7,495 nucleotides of DNA from Fischerella sp. Its GTDB lineage: Bacteria; Cyanobacteriota; Cyanobacteriia; Cyanobacteriales; Nostocaceae. The DNA is taken from contig JANZYY010000240.1 of the NCBI GenBank assembly GCA_026419705.1, positions 1-7,495 of the forward strand, read 5' to 3'. The notes beneath the pieces were generated by a model, which was not told the origin of the DNA, searched no databases, and saw nothing but the letters and a program-made list of their open reading frames with translations. Every line of letters begins with the position of its first letter. Within the stretch, counting starts at the first letter, position 1. A program made the translations under genes and the position numbers. Positions 1 to 6,723 of the stretch are shown here, one piece after another.

Positions 1-2
1 AA

Positions 3-1184
3 CGTAGCTTGCGATTGGGTGGACGCGACCCCTTCCCATCACCGCAGGCGATCGCAGCCAGAGAACATCTCAAACCTCGCATACCATCAAAAAGACGTTC
101 TGCTTATACTCGACGCCTACCGCAACCAGCTATCCCATTTCAGCAACTGAATTATTACAGTCCGGTCACTTCTCAGAAGACCCGATTTTACCAGCCTCGA
201 AGAAAGACTGGATTGTACGCGGTCATTTTCTGTTTACTTGGTCTTGCGAGTCTAGGGTATTTAGACTTAATCAATAACTTTACCAGTCGAAACTATCTCA
301 AACAAAATTCTTACGCCCAACAAACTTTACTTTCTCCTCGTCATAGCCAGCAAAAAAATCTCAGTTTTGCTGATTACTATAAGCAGGGTCATGCAGCTTA
401 CCAAATCAAAGACTATGAGCAAGCAATCGAAAACTTTACCCTAGCAATCCATAAAGAACCCCAACACGCTAAAGCTTTTGTGAATCGTGGCAATGCACAT
501 TACAATCTCAAAGATTATGAAGCAGCAATTGCAGATTACAACCAAGCAATTAAACTCAATCCTAAAGAAGTAAAAGCTTTTGTCAATCGAGGTAATGTTT
601 ACTACATGCAAGCTGAGTATAGCAGCAACCATGATAAAAACTATGACCTTGCAATTGCTGATTTTAATACCGCCCTGCGCCTCAATCCTAAGGAAGTTGA
701 AGCTTACATTAGAAGAGGAATTGTCTACGCTCAAATAGCCAAATATAGTGGCGATTCTCAACTAGATTACAAAAAAGCAATTGCTGATTTTAACCAAGCA
801 ATAAGTATTAACCCATCTCGAGCAGAAGCTCACTTTCAACTAGGTCTTGTCCGCTATCAAATTGCCCAATATAGCAGCAATTTTGAGCAAGAGTATAACC
901 AAGCGATTAAGGACTTTAACCAAGCCTTGAGTCTTAATTCGCGCATGGCAAAGGTTTATCTCAAACGAGGAACTGTTCATTATGAACTTGCTCAATATGG
1001 TGGTAGCAAATCAAGCCTACATCAAAAGAAAGCTGTGGAAGATTTACAGATGGCTGCCAAACTTTTTCTTGAGCAAGAGGATATGGATAGTTATCAACAA
1101 GCACTTAGCAGTATTTGCGTAGCTGTTGAAAACAAATGTGATACTTTCTTCCGTAACGCAACTTTCTTGGAACAGAATCAATAA
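3..1184 (+). CDS. Membrane-anchored TPR protein (5' end possibly outside window)
   Basis: A tetratricopeptide-repeat protein, probably a protein-interaction scaffold; its partner cannot be told from sequence. Numbering from the TTG at 9, residues 1-67 are basic and proline-containing, residues about 68-88 (GLYAVIFCLLGLASLGYLDL) form one hydrophobic membrane segment, and residues about 120-354 are TPRs. Basic residues before the segment suggest the N-terminus is cytoplasmic and the TPRs lie on the far side of the membrane. Two 34-residue TPRs (about 120-187) are followed by four 42-residue units (about 187-354) with an extra 8 residues between helices A and B. The frame is open to the left window edge and has no ATG before residue 200, so the true start is either TTG at 9 or upstream of the window. 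It is separated by 297 bp from the sugar genes, so a functional link to them is unproven. Confidence 0.85.
   Translation, partial: RSLRLGGRDPFPSPQAIAAREHLKPRIPSKRRSAYTRRLPQPAIPFQQLNYYSPVTSQKTRFYQPRRKTGLYAVIFCLLGLASLGYLDLINNFTSRNYLKQNSYAQQTLLSPRHSQQKNLSFADYYKQGHAAYQIKDYEQAIENFTLAIHKEPQHAKAFVNRGNAHYNLKDYEAAIADYNQAIKLNPKEVKAFVNRGNVYYMQAEYSSNHDKNYDLAIADFNTALRLNPKEVEAYIRRGIVYAQIAKYSGDSQLDYKKAIADFNQAISINPSRAEAHFQLGLVRYQIAQYSSNFEQEYNQAIKDFNQALSLNSRMAKVYLKRGTVHYELAQYGGSKSSLHQKKAVEDLQMAAKLFLEQEDMDSYQQALSSICVAVENKCDTFFRNATFLEQNQ
48..55. repeat. HIP1 palindrome GCGATCGC
   Basis: Perfect copy of the octamer that is strongly over-represented in many cyanobacterial genomes. It lies inside the TPR gene and supports a cyanobacterial origin. 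Confidence 0.85.
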
Positions 1185-1219
1185 ACCCAAGTAAAAAAAT
1201 TACTATTACTAGCCGAATT

Positions 1220-1241
1220 CTGAGGAAAGATTGCTTTTCAG
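1220..1241 (+). terminator. Weak hairpin downstream of the TPR gene
   Basis: CTGA(GG)AAAG and CTTTTCAG can pair as an 8-bp stem with a two-base GG bulge and an ATTG loop, 35 bases after the TPR stop codon. A T-run (TTTTTT) follows only from about 1261, too far for a canonical intrinsic terminator, so this is a weak candidate. Confidence 0.25.
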
Positions 1242-1378
1242 TTAGCTAAACTTGGTAGTGTTTTTTCTATGTTTATCTCGGGTTTCTAACCATTAACGGA
1301 TCTTTTCCATTTTTTTACAGATAAAGCAAGTTTATTCACCTTGTCTTCATACTTATTCGTGAAAATATGGTTAGATTA

Positions 1379-1384
1379 TATACT
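1379..1384 (+). promoter_or_regulatory. Candidate -10 box TATACT upstream of rfbF
   Basis: TATACT is a good match to the sigma-70 type -10 element and lies about 100 bases before the rfbF start, in the only long gap before the four-gene run. No convincing TTGACA-like -35 is seen at 16-18 bp spacing (the best at 17 bp is TTCGTG at 1356-1361), so the promoter would need an activator or be of group-2 sigma type. The rest of the gap 1185-1481 shows AT-rich sequence with no other gene. Confidence 0.3.
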
Positions 1385-1469
1385 GAGATAATTGGCAATT
1401 AGTTTTGCTCTCAGTACAGCAAAAGTCAGGCATTTATCTATCCATCTACCAAAAAAGTCATATGAATTC

Positions 1470-1474
1470 AGAGG
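1470..1474 (+). promoter_or_regulatory. Ribosome binding site AGAGG fixing the rfbF start
   Basis: AGAGG lies seven bases before the ATG at 1482. It supports this start over the in-frame TTG at 1392. It also lies inside a 7-codon mini-ORF (ATG at 1462) whose TGA overlaps the rfbF ATG. Confidence 0.5.
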
Positions 1475-1481
1475 CAATTGC

Positions 1482-2255
1482 ATGAAAGCAGTGATTTTGG
1501 CTGGAGGGCTTGGTACACGCCTCAGTGAAGAAACTAGTGTCAGACCGAAGCCAATGGTTGAGATTGGTGGCAAACCAATCCTATGGCACATAATGAAGCT
1601 TTATTCTGCCCACGGCATAAATGACTTTATCATCTGCTGCGGTTACAAAGGGTACGTTATCAAAGAGTATTTTGCCAATTACTTCTTACACATGTCAGAC
1701 GTGACCTTTGATATGCGCTTTAACCAAATGAATGTGCATTCAGGTTATGCAGAACCTTGGCGTGTCACTTTAGTAGACACGGGTGACAATACCATGACTG
1801 GTGGAAGGTTAAAGCGAGTCAAAGAGCACATCGGCAATGAAACTTTTTGCTTTACATATGGTGATGGAGTCAGCAACGTCAATATCACTGAATTAATTAA
1901 ATTTCACCAAGAGCAAAAGACGTTAGCAACACTCACTGCAGTTCAACCACCAGGACGCTTTGGTGCGATTATTTTAGGCAACGAGCAAACCAAAATCACC
2001 AGTTTTCATGAAAAACCCGAAGGTGATGGTGCTTGGATTAATGGTGGTTTTTTTGTATTGGAACCAGAGGTAATTAATTTTATAGCAGGTGATTCTACTG
2101 TTTGGGAAAAAGAACCACTAGAAAAAATTGCTGAAATAGAACAGCTATCTGCGTTCAAGCATCATGGCTTTTGGCAACCCATGGACACTTTAAGAGATAA
2201 AAATTATTTAGAGGAGCTGTGGAAGAGTGGTGAAGCTCCTTGGAAAGTATGGTAA
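1482..2255 (+). CDS. rfbF: Glucose-1-phosphate cytidylyltransferase (CDP-glucose pyrophosphorylase)
   Basis: Cytoplasmic enzyme converting CTP and alpha-D-glucose 1-phosphate to CDP-glucose and pyrophosphate, the entry step to CDP-linked deoxy sugars. The protein is 257 residues, the usual family length. It opens with MKAVILAGGLGTRL, containing the nucleotidyltransferase signature (residues 8-14). RPKPM (21-25) supplies the conserved lysine, YGDGV (126-130) has the metal-binding aspartate D128, and EKPEG and WINGGFF (about 177-191) form the sugar-phosphate site. WQPMDTLRDK (231-240) is typical of RfbF. The ATG at 1482 is chosen because the family begins MKAVILAGG and an AGAGG site precedes it; a longer reading from TTG at 1392 would add 30 unrelated residues. 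It is first in a run of four + strand genes. No CDP-glucose 4,6-dehydratase partner lies in the window. The family assignment is firm; the final sugar is unknown. Confidence 0.95.
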   Translation: MKAVILAGGLGTRLSEETSVRPKPMVEIGGKPILWHIMKLYSAHGINDFIICCGYKGYVIKEYFANYFLHMSDVTFDMRFNQMNVHSGYAEPWRVTLVDTGDNTMTGGRLKRVKEHIGNETFCFTYGDGVSNVNITELIKFHQEQKTLATLTAVQPPGRFGAIILGNEQTKITSFHEKPEGDGAWINGGFFVLEPEVINFIAGDSTVWEKEPLEKIAEIEQLSAFKHHGFWQPMDTLRDKNYLEELWKSGEAPWKVW

Positions 2256-2274
2256 GCAGTAGAACTAAGAAATT

Positions 2275-2303
2275 ATGAATCAATTCATGGTGATTGGTTT
2301 TTT
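2275..2303 (+). other. Small inverted repeats and T-run after rfbF
   Basis: ATGAAT-CA-ATTCAT (2275-2288) is a 6-bp inverted repeat. An alternative pairing, AATCA with TGATT (2278-2282 and 2291-2295), is followed by GGTTTTTT. The stems are too short for a confident terminator. At most this is an attenuation point inside the 106-bp gap before the next gene. Confidence 0.2.
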
Positions 2304-2361
2304 ACTGTTTACTCTCCACTCTTGAACTTGTATTTACCGTGGTGGCAGGGCGATAATACCA

Positions 2362-3573
2362 ATGTACGATTTTGCAATTATAGGTGGAGGAATTGTTGGT
2401 CTTTCCACCGGTATGGCTTTATGTAAACGTTATCCCAATGCACGAATTCTAGTATTGGAAAAAGAAAGTCAATGGGCATTTCATCAAACCGGTAATAACA
2501 GTGGCGTAATTCACTCCGGTATTTATTATAAACCAGGAAGTTTGAAAGCCAAATTCTGCCGTGACGGTTGTCGCTCAATGGTGGAATTTTGCCAAGAACA
2601 TGGGATTGACCATGAAGTTTGCGGTAAGGTAATTGTTGCCACCGATGAAGAAGAATTACCCCGCTTAGAAAAATTGTATCAGCGAGGTTTAGAAAATGGC
2701 ATTAAAGTAAAAAGAATTAGTCCTGAAGAAGTTAAAGAAATTGAGCCTCACGTCAGTTGTCTAGGTGCAATCCATGTATATTCAACTGGAATTGTAAACT
2801 ACAAGCAAGTTTGCCTAAAATATGCTGAAATCATCGCTAAGCAGGGAGGTGAACTGCGACTTAATACAAAAGTTGACAATATAGTTGCTAGTGGTAAAAA
2901 TCTGGTATTAGAAACAAATAACGACTTTTTTGAAACTCGCTTTATTATTAACTGCGCTGGATTGTATAGCGATCGCATTGCCAAATTAGGTAAAGTCGAT
3001 CCCCGAGCAAAAATTATACCATTTCGAGGTGAATATTACGAACTGAAGCCAGAAAAACGGTATTTAGTCAAGGGCTTGATTTATCCGGTTCCTAATCCAG
3101 AATTTCCCTTTTTGGGCGTCCACTTTACCCGCATGATTGACGGTAGCGTCCACGCCGGACCAAATGCTGTTCTCAGTCTCAAGCGTGAAGGTTATCGGAA
3201 AACCGACTTTGACTTGCGTGACTTTGTTGAAGTCATGACCTATCCCGGCTTTTGGAAACTAGCCGCAAAACACGCCGACGAAGGAATCCAGGAAATTATT
3301 CGCTCCTTCAGTAAAGCAGCCTTTACAAAGAGTTTACAAAAATTAATTCCGGAAGTCCAATCTGACGATTTAATCCCCACCCACGCCGGAGTTCGTGCTC
3401 AAGCATTGATGAATGATGGCAAATTGGTGGATGACTTTTTAATTATTCATGGAGCAAACACAGTCCATGTATGCAATGCTCCTTCTCCTGCTGCTACTTC
3501 TTCAATTGAAATTGGTAAAGCCATAGTCGCCCAAATCCCTCAGCAACAGCACCTACAAACTATGATAGCTTGA
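2362..3573 (+). CDS. lhgO: LhgO-type FAD-dependent L-2-hydroxyglutarate oxidase family protein
   Basis: FAD oxidoreductase of the DAO/LhgO family. Characterised LhgO oxidises L-2-hydroxyglutarate to 2-oxoglutarate and passes electrons to the membrane quinone pool. The 403-residue protein, close to family length, starts with a Rossmann dinucleotide-binding motif, IIGGGIVGLS (6-15), with E33 placed to bind the FAD ribose. HQTGNNSGVIHSGIYY (41-56) is the highly conserved LhgO/glycerol-3-phosphate-dehydrogenase-like block. INCAGLYSDRIA (196-207) is the second FAD motif. PFRGEYYEL (220-228), THAGVRAQ (340-347) and NAPSPAATSS (372-381) complete the LhgO pattern. No strong ribosome site is seen; AGG at 2347-2349 is 12 bases before the ATG. 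It lies 106 bp after rfbF and 52 bp before the acyltransferase. Its place in a sugar cluster is unusual: it may recycle 2-hydroxyglutarate from a sugar dehydrogenase or act on a related hydroxyacid. Family is firm, substrate inferred. Confidence 0.88.
   Translation: MYDFAIIGGGIVGLSTGMALCKRYPNARILVLEKESQWAFHQTGNNSGVIHSGIYYKPGSLKAKFCRDGCRSMVEFCQEHGIDHEVCGKVIVATDEEELPRLEKLYQRGLENGIKVKRISPEEVKEIEPHVSCLGAIHVYSTGIVNYKQVCLKYAEIIAKQGGELRLNTKVDNIVASGKNLVLETNNDFFETRFIINCAGLYSDRIAKLGKVDPRAKIIPFRGEYYELKPEKRYLVKGLIYPVPNPEFPFLGVHFTRMIDGSVHAGPNAVLSLKREGYRKTDFDLRDFVEVMTYPGFWKLAAKHADEGIQEIIRSFSKAAFTKSLQKLIPEVQSDDLIPTHAGVRAQALMNDGKLVDDFLIIHGANTVHVCNAPSPAATSSIEIGKAIVAQIPQQQHLQTMIA
2969..2976. repeat. HIP1 palindrome GCGATCGC
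   Basis: Second perfect HIP1 octamer, inside the lhgO gene in the codons for the SDRIA part of the second FAD motif. Confidence 0.85.
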
Positions 3574-3625
3574 TACCATCAGTGCTTTATAAATAAAAAG
3601 GCACATTAGTTATCAGGCGTTTAAT

Positions 3626-4327
3626 ATGAACATTATAGCTGATGCAAGTGGTTGGAAAAAAACAAGAGCCTCTTCCAAATTAGACCGTATCAAGGAGGTT
3701 TTAATAACAACACTTTTAGAAAAAGTACCAGCAATAGCCCTAGGAGTAGAATTACGAAACCGAGTGTATCCTTTAATTTTTGCTGCGTTTGGTAGCTCCG
3801 TCTACATTGAAACTGATGTCAAGTTTTACGGAACTTCAGGTATAGAAATAGGAGACGGAGTGAAAATCTCTAGTGGCGTACGCATCAATACCCTAGGTCA
3901 TGAAAACAATAAAGTTTCTATTGGTTCTAGAGTTTTTCTTGAACGTGGAGTTGATATTGGAACATTAGAAGATTCCTATATCGAAATTGGTGAAGGTACA
4001 TACATCGGTTTGTATACCTGCATTGCAGGTTATGGCAATATTAAAATCGGTAAAAACTGTTTAATTGCTGCACATACAGGAATCTACGGTAACAGTCATG
4101 TTTTTGCAGACCCAACCCTAACAATTGCAGCCCAGGGAGTTACAAAAAAGGGAATTGTAATCGGGGATAACTGTTGGCTTGGTCATGGGGTGACAGTCAT
4201 AGATGGTGTCACCATTGGTCAGGGAAGCGTCATCGGAGCAGGAGCAGTAGTCAACAGAGATATTCCTCCTTACTCAATTGCAGTTGGTGTACCGGCTCGG
4301 GTCATTTCTAAACGTCATCAAACTTAA
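3626..4327 (+). CDS. Hexapeptide-repeat (left-handed beta-helix) acyltransferase
   Basis: Acyltransferase, probably acetyl-CoA-dependent and acting on a sugar or glycan precursor in the cytoplasm. The 233-residue protein has an N-terminal helical part (about 1-55) and then repeated [IV]-G-x-x hexapeptides: IEIGDGVKI (73-81), VSIGSRV (97-103), IEIGEGTYIG (119-128), IKIGKNCLIA (139-148) and IVIGDNCWLGHGVTV (177-191). It ends with the family signature VIGAGAVVNRDIPPYSIAVGVPARVI (202-227). The GNSHVFADP stretch places H158 where maltose/WbbJ-type acetyltransferases have the catalytic histidine; H150 and H187 are nearby. It lies 52 bp after lhgO and 30 bp before the SDR gene, so co-transcription is likely. 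The fold class is certain. The acyl donor and acceptor cannot be read from sequence, and a serine O-acetyltransferase role seems unlikely given the C-terminal signature and the setting. Confidence 0.88.
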   Translation: MNIIADASGWKKTRASSKLDRIKEVLITTLLEKVPAIALGVELRNRVYPLIFAAFGSSVYIETDVKFYGTSGIEIGDGVKISSGVRINTLGHENNKVSIGSRVFLERGVDIGTLEDSYIEIGEGTYIGLYTCIAGYGNIKIGKNCLIAAHTGIYGNSHVFADPTLTIAAQGVTKKGIVIGDNCWLGHGVTVIDGVTIGQGSVIGAGAVVNRDIPPYSIAVGVPARVISKRHQT

Positions 4328-4357
4328 CCAATCAGCACAAAGGATGTTTTTCAATCA

Positions 4358-5386
4358 ATGAAAATACTAGTAACTGGAACAGAAGGCTATCTTGGCTCGC
4401 TATTACCTCCTTTATTATTCCAACGAGGACACGAAGTTATTGGTGTAGACACTGGCTTTTATAAAGTTGGTTGGTTGTACCACGGTACTGAAGTCACAGC
4501 TAAAACTCTCAACAAAGATATCCGTCATATTACCCCTGAAGATTTGCAGGACGTCGAAGCAGTAGTTCACATGGCTGAACTCTCCAACGACCCCACCGGA
4601 CAGCTCGCCCCTCATATTACCTACGATATTAACCACAAAGGTTCAGTTCGTCTTGCCAAACTGGCAAAAGAAGCAGGAGTGCGTCGCTTTGTCTACATGT
4701 CCTCGTGCAGTGTCTATGGCGTCGCAACAGAGGGAGACGTCACAGAAGAATCTCCTGTTAATCCCCAGACAGCTTACGCAGAATGCAAAACACTAGTAGA
4801 GCGAGATGTCAAACCATTAGCTGATGACGACTTCTCCCCTACCTTTATGCGGAATGCTACAGCCTTTGGTGCTTCCCCCAGGATGCGCTTTGATATTGTT
4901 TTAAACAACTTAGCAGGTTTGGCATGGACCACTAAAGAAATCAAAATGACTAGCGATGGTACGCCTTGGCGTCCACTAGTGCATGCATTGGATATTTGTA
5001 AGGCTATTGTCTGTACTCTCGAAGCCCCCCGTGACATTGTACATAATCAAATTTTTAACGTTGGAGATACTGCAAACAACTATCGAGTTAAAGAAATAGC
5101 TGAAATTATTGCCGATGTTTTCCCAGGGTGTAAATTAAGTTTTGGCTCTCAAGGGGCAGACAATCGCAGTTATCGAGTTTCATTTGAGAAAATTAATACC
5201 ACCTTACCCGGCTTTAAGTGTGATTGGAATGCTGAGCAGGGCGCTAAACAATTATTTGATTTATTTTCTCAAATTGACATGACAGAAGACATTTTCTTAT
5301 CTAGAGGCTTTACCCGCTTAAAGCAGCTGGAGTATCTGATTCGCACTCAACAAATCGATCGAGATTTCTTCTGGATTAAAAAATAA
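4358..5386 (+). CDS. Extended SDR nucleotide-sugar epimerase/dehydratase
   Basis: NAD(P)-dependent enzyme of the extended short-chain dehydrogenase class, acting on a nucleotide-linked sugar in the cytoplasm. The 342-residue protein starts MKILVTGTEGYLG, with the TGxxGxxG cofactor loop at 6-13 and D31 after strand 2, which favours NAD. MSSCSVYG (114-121) supplies catalytic S116, and AYAECK (139-144) supplies the Y140/K144 pair. RNATAFGASPRMRFDIVLNNL (165-185) and WRPLVHALDICKA (204-216) are the sugar-binding and C-terminal domain motifs. AELSNDP replaces the usual HLAA-type loop and, from memory, marks a subgroup common beside RfbF, sugar methyltransferases and 3,5-epimerases. It lacks RfbG's typical N-terminal HTGFKGSWL-type sequence, so it is probably not the CDP-glucose 4,6-dehydratase itself. 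The AAAGGA site at 4339-4344 is 13 bases from the ATG, rather far. A 5-codon mini-ORF (ATG 4344) overlaps the start by ATGA. Confidence 0.9.
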   Translation: MKILVTGTEGYLGSLLPPLLFQRGHEVIGVDTGFYKVGWLYHGTEVTAKTLNKDIRHITPEDLQDVEAVVHMAELSNDPTGQLAPHITYDINHKGSVRLAKLAKEAGVRRFVYMSSCSVYGVATEGDVTEESPVNPQTAYAECKTLVERDVKPLADDDFSPTFMRNATAFGASPRMRFDIVLNNLAGLAWTTKEIKMTSDGTPWRPLVHALDICKAIVCTLEAPRDIVHNQIFNVGDTANNYRVKEIAEIIADVFPGCKLSFGSQGADNRSYRVSFEKINTTLPGFKCDWNAEQGAKQLFDLFSQIDMTEDIFLSRGFTRLKQLEYLIRTQQIDRDFFWIKK

Positions 5387-5423
5387 CCAGATGTTCTGAA
5401 TGGTAGTAAAATCTTTTGAACCT

Positions 5424-5448
5424 TCCGAATCAAAAACTTTGATTCGGA
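5424..5448 (+). terminator. Perfect 11-bp hairpin after the SDR gene
   Basis: TCCGAATCAAA and TTTGATTCGGA are exact reverse complements around a three-base AAC loop, starting 38 bases after the SDR stop. The following CTTATCTTAT is T-rich but not a clean U-tract. It is the best terminator candidate in the window and would end the rfbF-to-SDR transcript; a regulatory RNA hairpin or binding site is the alternative. Confidence 0.45.
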
Positions 5449-5522
5449 CTTATCTTATAGAGCAATACAGTTAATTGAGCAGAACTTTATTTTTGAATCC
5501 TAAAGGAGACTTCAATACTTTA

Positions 5523-5562
5523 TTTATCCCCCTTTTTTTTTCAGAAGAGATGGGGTGATAAA
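5523..5562. repeat. Imperfect inverted repeat flanking a T9 tract
   Basis: TTTATCCCCC (5523-5532) and GGGGTGATAAA (5552-5562) pair as 10 bp with one bulged T, around a 19-base loop that begins with nine T residues (5533-5541). It lies in the 279-bp gap between the SDR and glycosyltransferase genes. No gene is seen there. Function unknown. Confidence 0.4.
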
Positions 5563-5580
5563 AATCTTAACTGAAACGTA

Positions 5581-5595
5581 TTCTCTGACAGAGAA
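5581..5595. promoter_or_regulatory. 15-bp palindrome TTCTCTGACAGAGAA, possible operator
   Basis: Two perfect 7-bp arms, TTCTCTG and CAGAGAA, flank a single central A, 70 bases before the glycosyltransferase start. The one-base centre disfavours a long RNA hairpin and suits a dimeric protein-binding site on DNA. No -10/-35 pair was convincing nearby, so the regulatory role is inference. Confidence 0.25.
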
Positions 5596-5665
5596 AATGA
5601 CACTTTCTTCTCACACAGATAGACGTTGTTTTTTGTGTTTCTAGACAAATGCAAACATATCCAAT

Positions 5666-6673
5666 ATGAACAAATTACTCACCATTGCCATTCCCACTTA
5701 CAACCGTGCTGAATTACTAGACAAGCAATTGGCGTGGCTTGCTCAGGCTATCAAAGGTATTGAATCAGAATGTGAAATTTTTGTTTCCGATAATTGTTCT
5801 ACTGACAATACTCAAGAAGTCATCAAGAAATGGCAAGATATACTCAGCCACGTCACATTTAAATCTTCCAGACATCCGGAAAATTTAGGTGTAATGAAAA
5901 ATATTATTCATTGCATCAAAAGTGCTACCACAAAATATGTTTGGACGATTGGCGACGACGATTCCATTCAAGACAGAGCCGTTCCTTACGTAATTACAAA
6001 AATCAAACAACATCCAGATTTATCATTATTATTTCTCAACTTTTCTGGTCGGAACAAAATCACAGGTGAACCAGTCCATCCACCCACAATAGTTGGCAAT
6101 CGCTGGTTTGATATCGATAGTGAAGATGGTAATGGTGATGGTAAAGCCATTTTTGAACATTGTTTTTTCAAAAGTGTTGGTGCAGTGATTTTCCTCACTG
6201 CTTCCATTTATCGAACTGACGTCGTACAACGCGCTTTGCAAATCTGGCCAAAGGCTGCAGATAACTGGATATCTTTGGCATATTTAGCTGGTTTTTGTGC
6301 TGCTAATGGCAGAACAATTGTCACTAAAGATACCTATATCGAATGCATTGTCGGTGTAAGCTATTGGCAAAAAGAGCCAAAGTCAGCATTGTTGATGCAA
6401 TACAAACATACATCTGAAGTGCTGATGAAACTAGAAGAAAACGGCTATTCGAAACTATTTTGCCGCAAGATGATTTTGAAGAGCTTTAAAGATGCCAATT
6501 TCAAAGTATTTTTAGGTGCTTTGAGAAGATGGCCTGTATTTGCCCTACAAACAGCGCTTCCTTTTTTTGCTTTAGTAAGCTTGTCTGCTTTTGACATTAT
6601 GGCAGCTAAAAATATTGAAATAGTAGAGACAAATAATACGTCTACTTCCAGGTTGAGAAAATATCAACAATAA
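5666..6673 (+). CDS. Family 2 glycosyltransferase
   Basis: GT-A fold glycosyltransferase that transfers a sugar from a nucleotide donor to a growing surface glycan, at the cytoplasmic face of the membrane. The 335-residue protein begins LTIAIPTYNRAELLDKQL (5-22), the GT2 N-terminal strand and loop. VSDNCSTDNT (40-49) supplies D42 for the nucleotide, and IGDDDS (95-100) is the DxD-type metal site. The C-terminal half is less conserved, with an aromatic region (196-240) and a hydrophobic stretch at about 290-311 that may be a membrane-associated helix or a single membrane segment. Residues 154-165 resemble a calcium loop (DGNGDG). The ATG at 5666 is the only good start after the in-frame TAG at 5642. 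No Shine-Dalgarno is seen, but a 6-codon mini-ORF (ATG 5649) overlaps the start by ATGA. It sits 279 bp after the SDR gene. Donor and linkage cannot be predicted. Confidence 0.9.
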   Translation: MNKLLTIAIPTYNRAELLDKQLAWLAQAIKGIESECEIFVSDNCSTDNTQEVIKKWQDILSHVTFKSSRHPENLGVMKNIIHCIKSATTKYVWTIGDDDSIQDRAVPYVITKIKQHPDLSLLFLNFSGRNKITGEPVHPPTIVGNRWFDIDSEDGNGDGKAIFEHCFFKSVGAVIFLTASIYRTDVVQRALQIWPKAADNWISLAYLAGFCAANGRTIVTKDTYIECIVGVSYWQKEPKSALLMQYKHTSEVLMKLEENGYSKLFCRKMILKSFKDANFKVFLGALRRWPVFALQTALPFFALVSLSAFDIMAAKNIEIVETNNTSTSRLRKYQQ

Positions 6674-6707
6674 GCTGTAAAAACAATATCCAAAATATAT
6701 ATAATGC

Positions 6708-6714
6708 AGGAGGT
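6708..6714 (+). promoter_or_regulatory. Strong ribosome binding site AGGAGGT
   Basis: Near-perfect anti-16S complement, nine bases before the ATG at 6724 and by far the best in the window; it fixes that start. It is embedded in a 6-codon mini-ORF (ATG 6704) whose TGA overlaps the ATG as TGATG. Confidence 0.7.
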
Positions 6715-6723
6715 AATCATCTG

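Noticed and set aside
441..761. Minus-strand 106-codon ORF opposite the TPR repeats
   Set aside because: Shadow of the TPR codons; the translated protein has no recognisable features or ribosome site. The other minus-strand ORFs were dismissed for the same reason.
1191..1203. NtcA-like site GTA-N7-TAC
   Set aside because: The NtcA consensus is GTA-N8-TAC. The spacing here is seven and the site lies too far from any start.
1392..1481. Upstream extension of rfbF from TTG at 1392
   Set aside because: The extra 30 residues do not belong to the family, which starts MKAVILAGG, and the AGAGG site fits the ATG at 1482.
4189..4213. 7-bp inverted repeat GGTGACA/TGTCACC
   Set aside because: It lies within the hexapeptide-repeat codons (GVTV...GVTI), where repeated protein motifs explain the similarity.
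5352..5359. HIP1-like ATCGATCG in the SDR gene
   Set aside because: It does not match GCGATCGC and is not counted as HIP1.
5400..5474. 24-codon ORF MVVKSFEPSESKTLIRTYLI... in the SDR-glycosyltransferase gap
   Set aside because: No ribosome site, very short, and it runs through the 11-bp hairpin, whose symmetry explains the sequence better than coding does.
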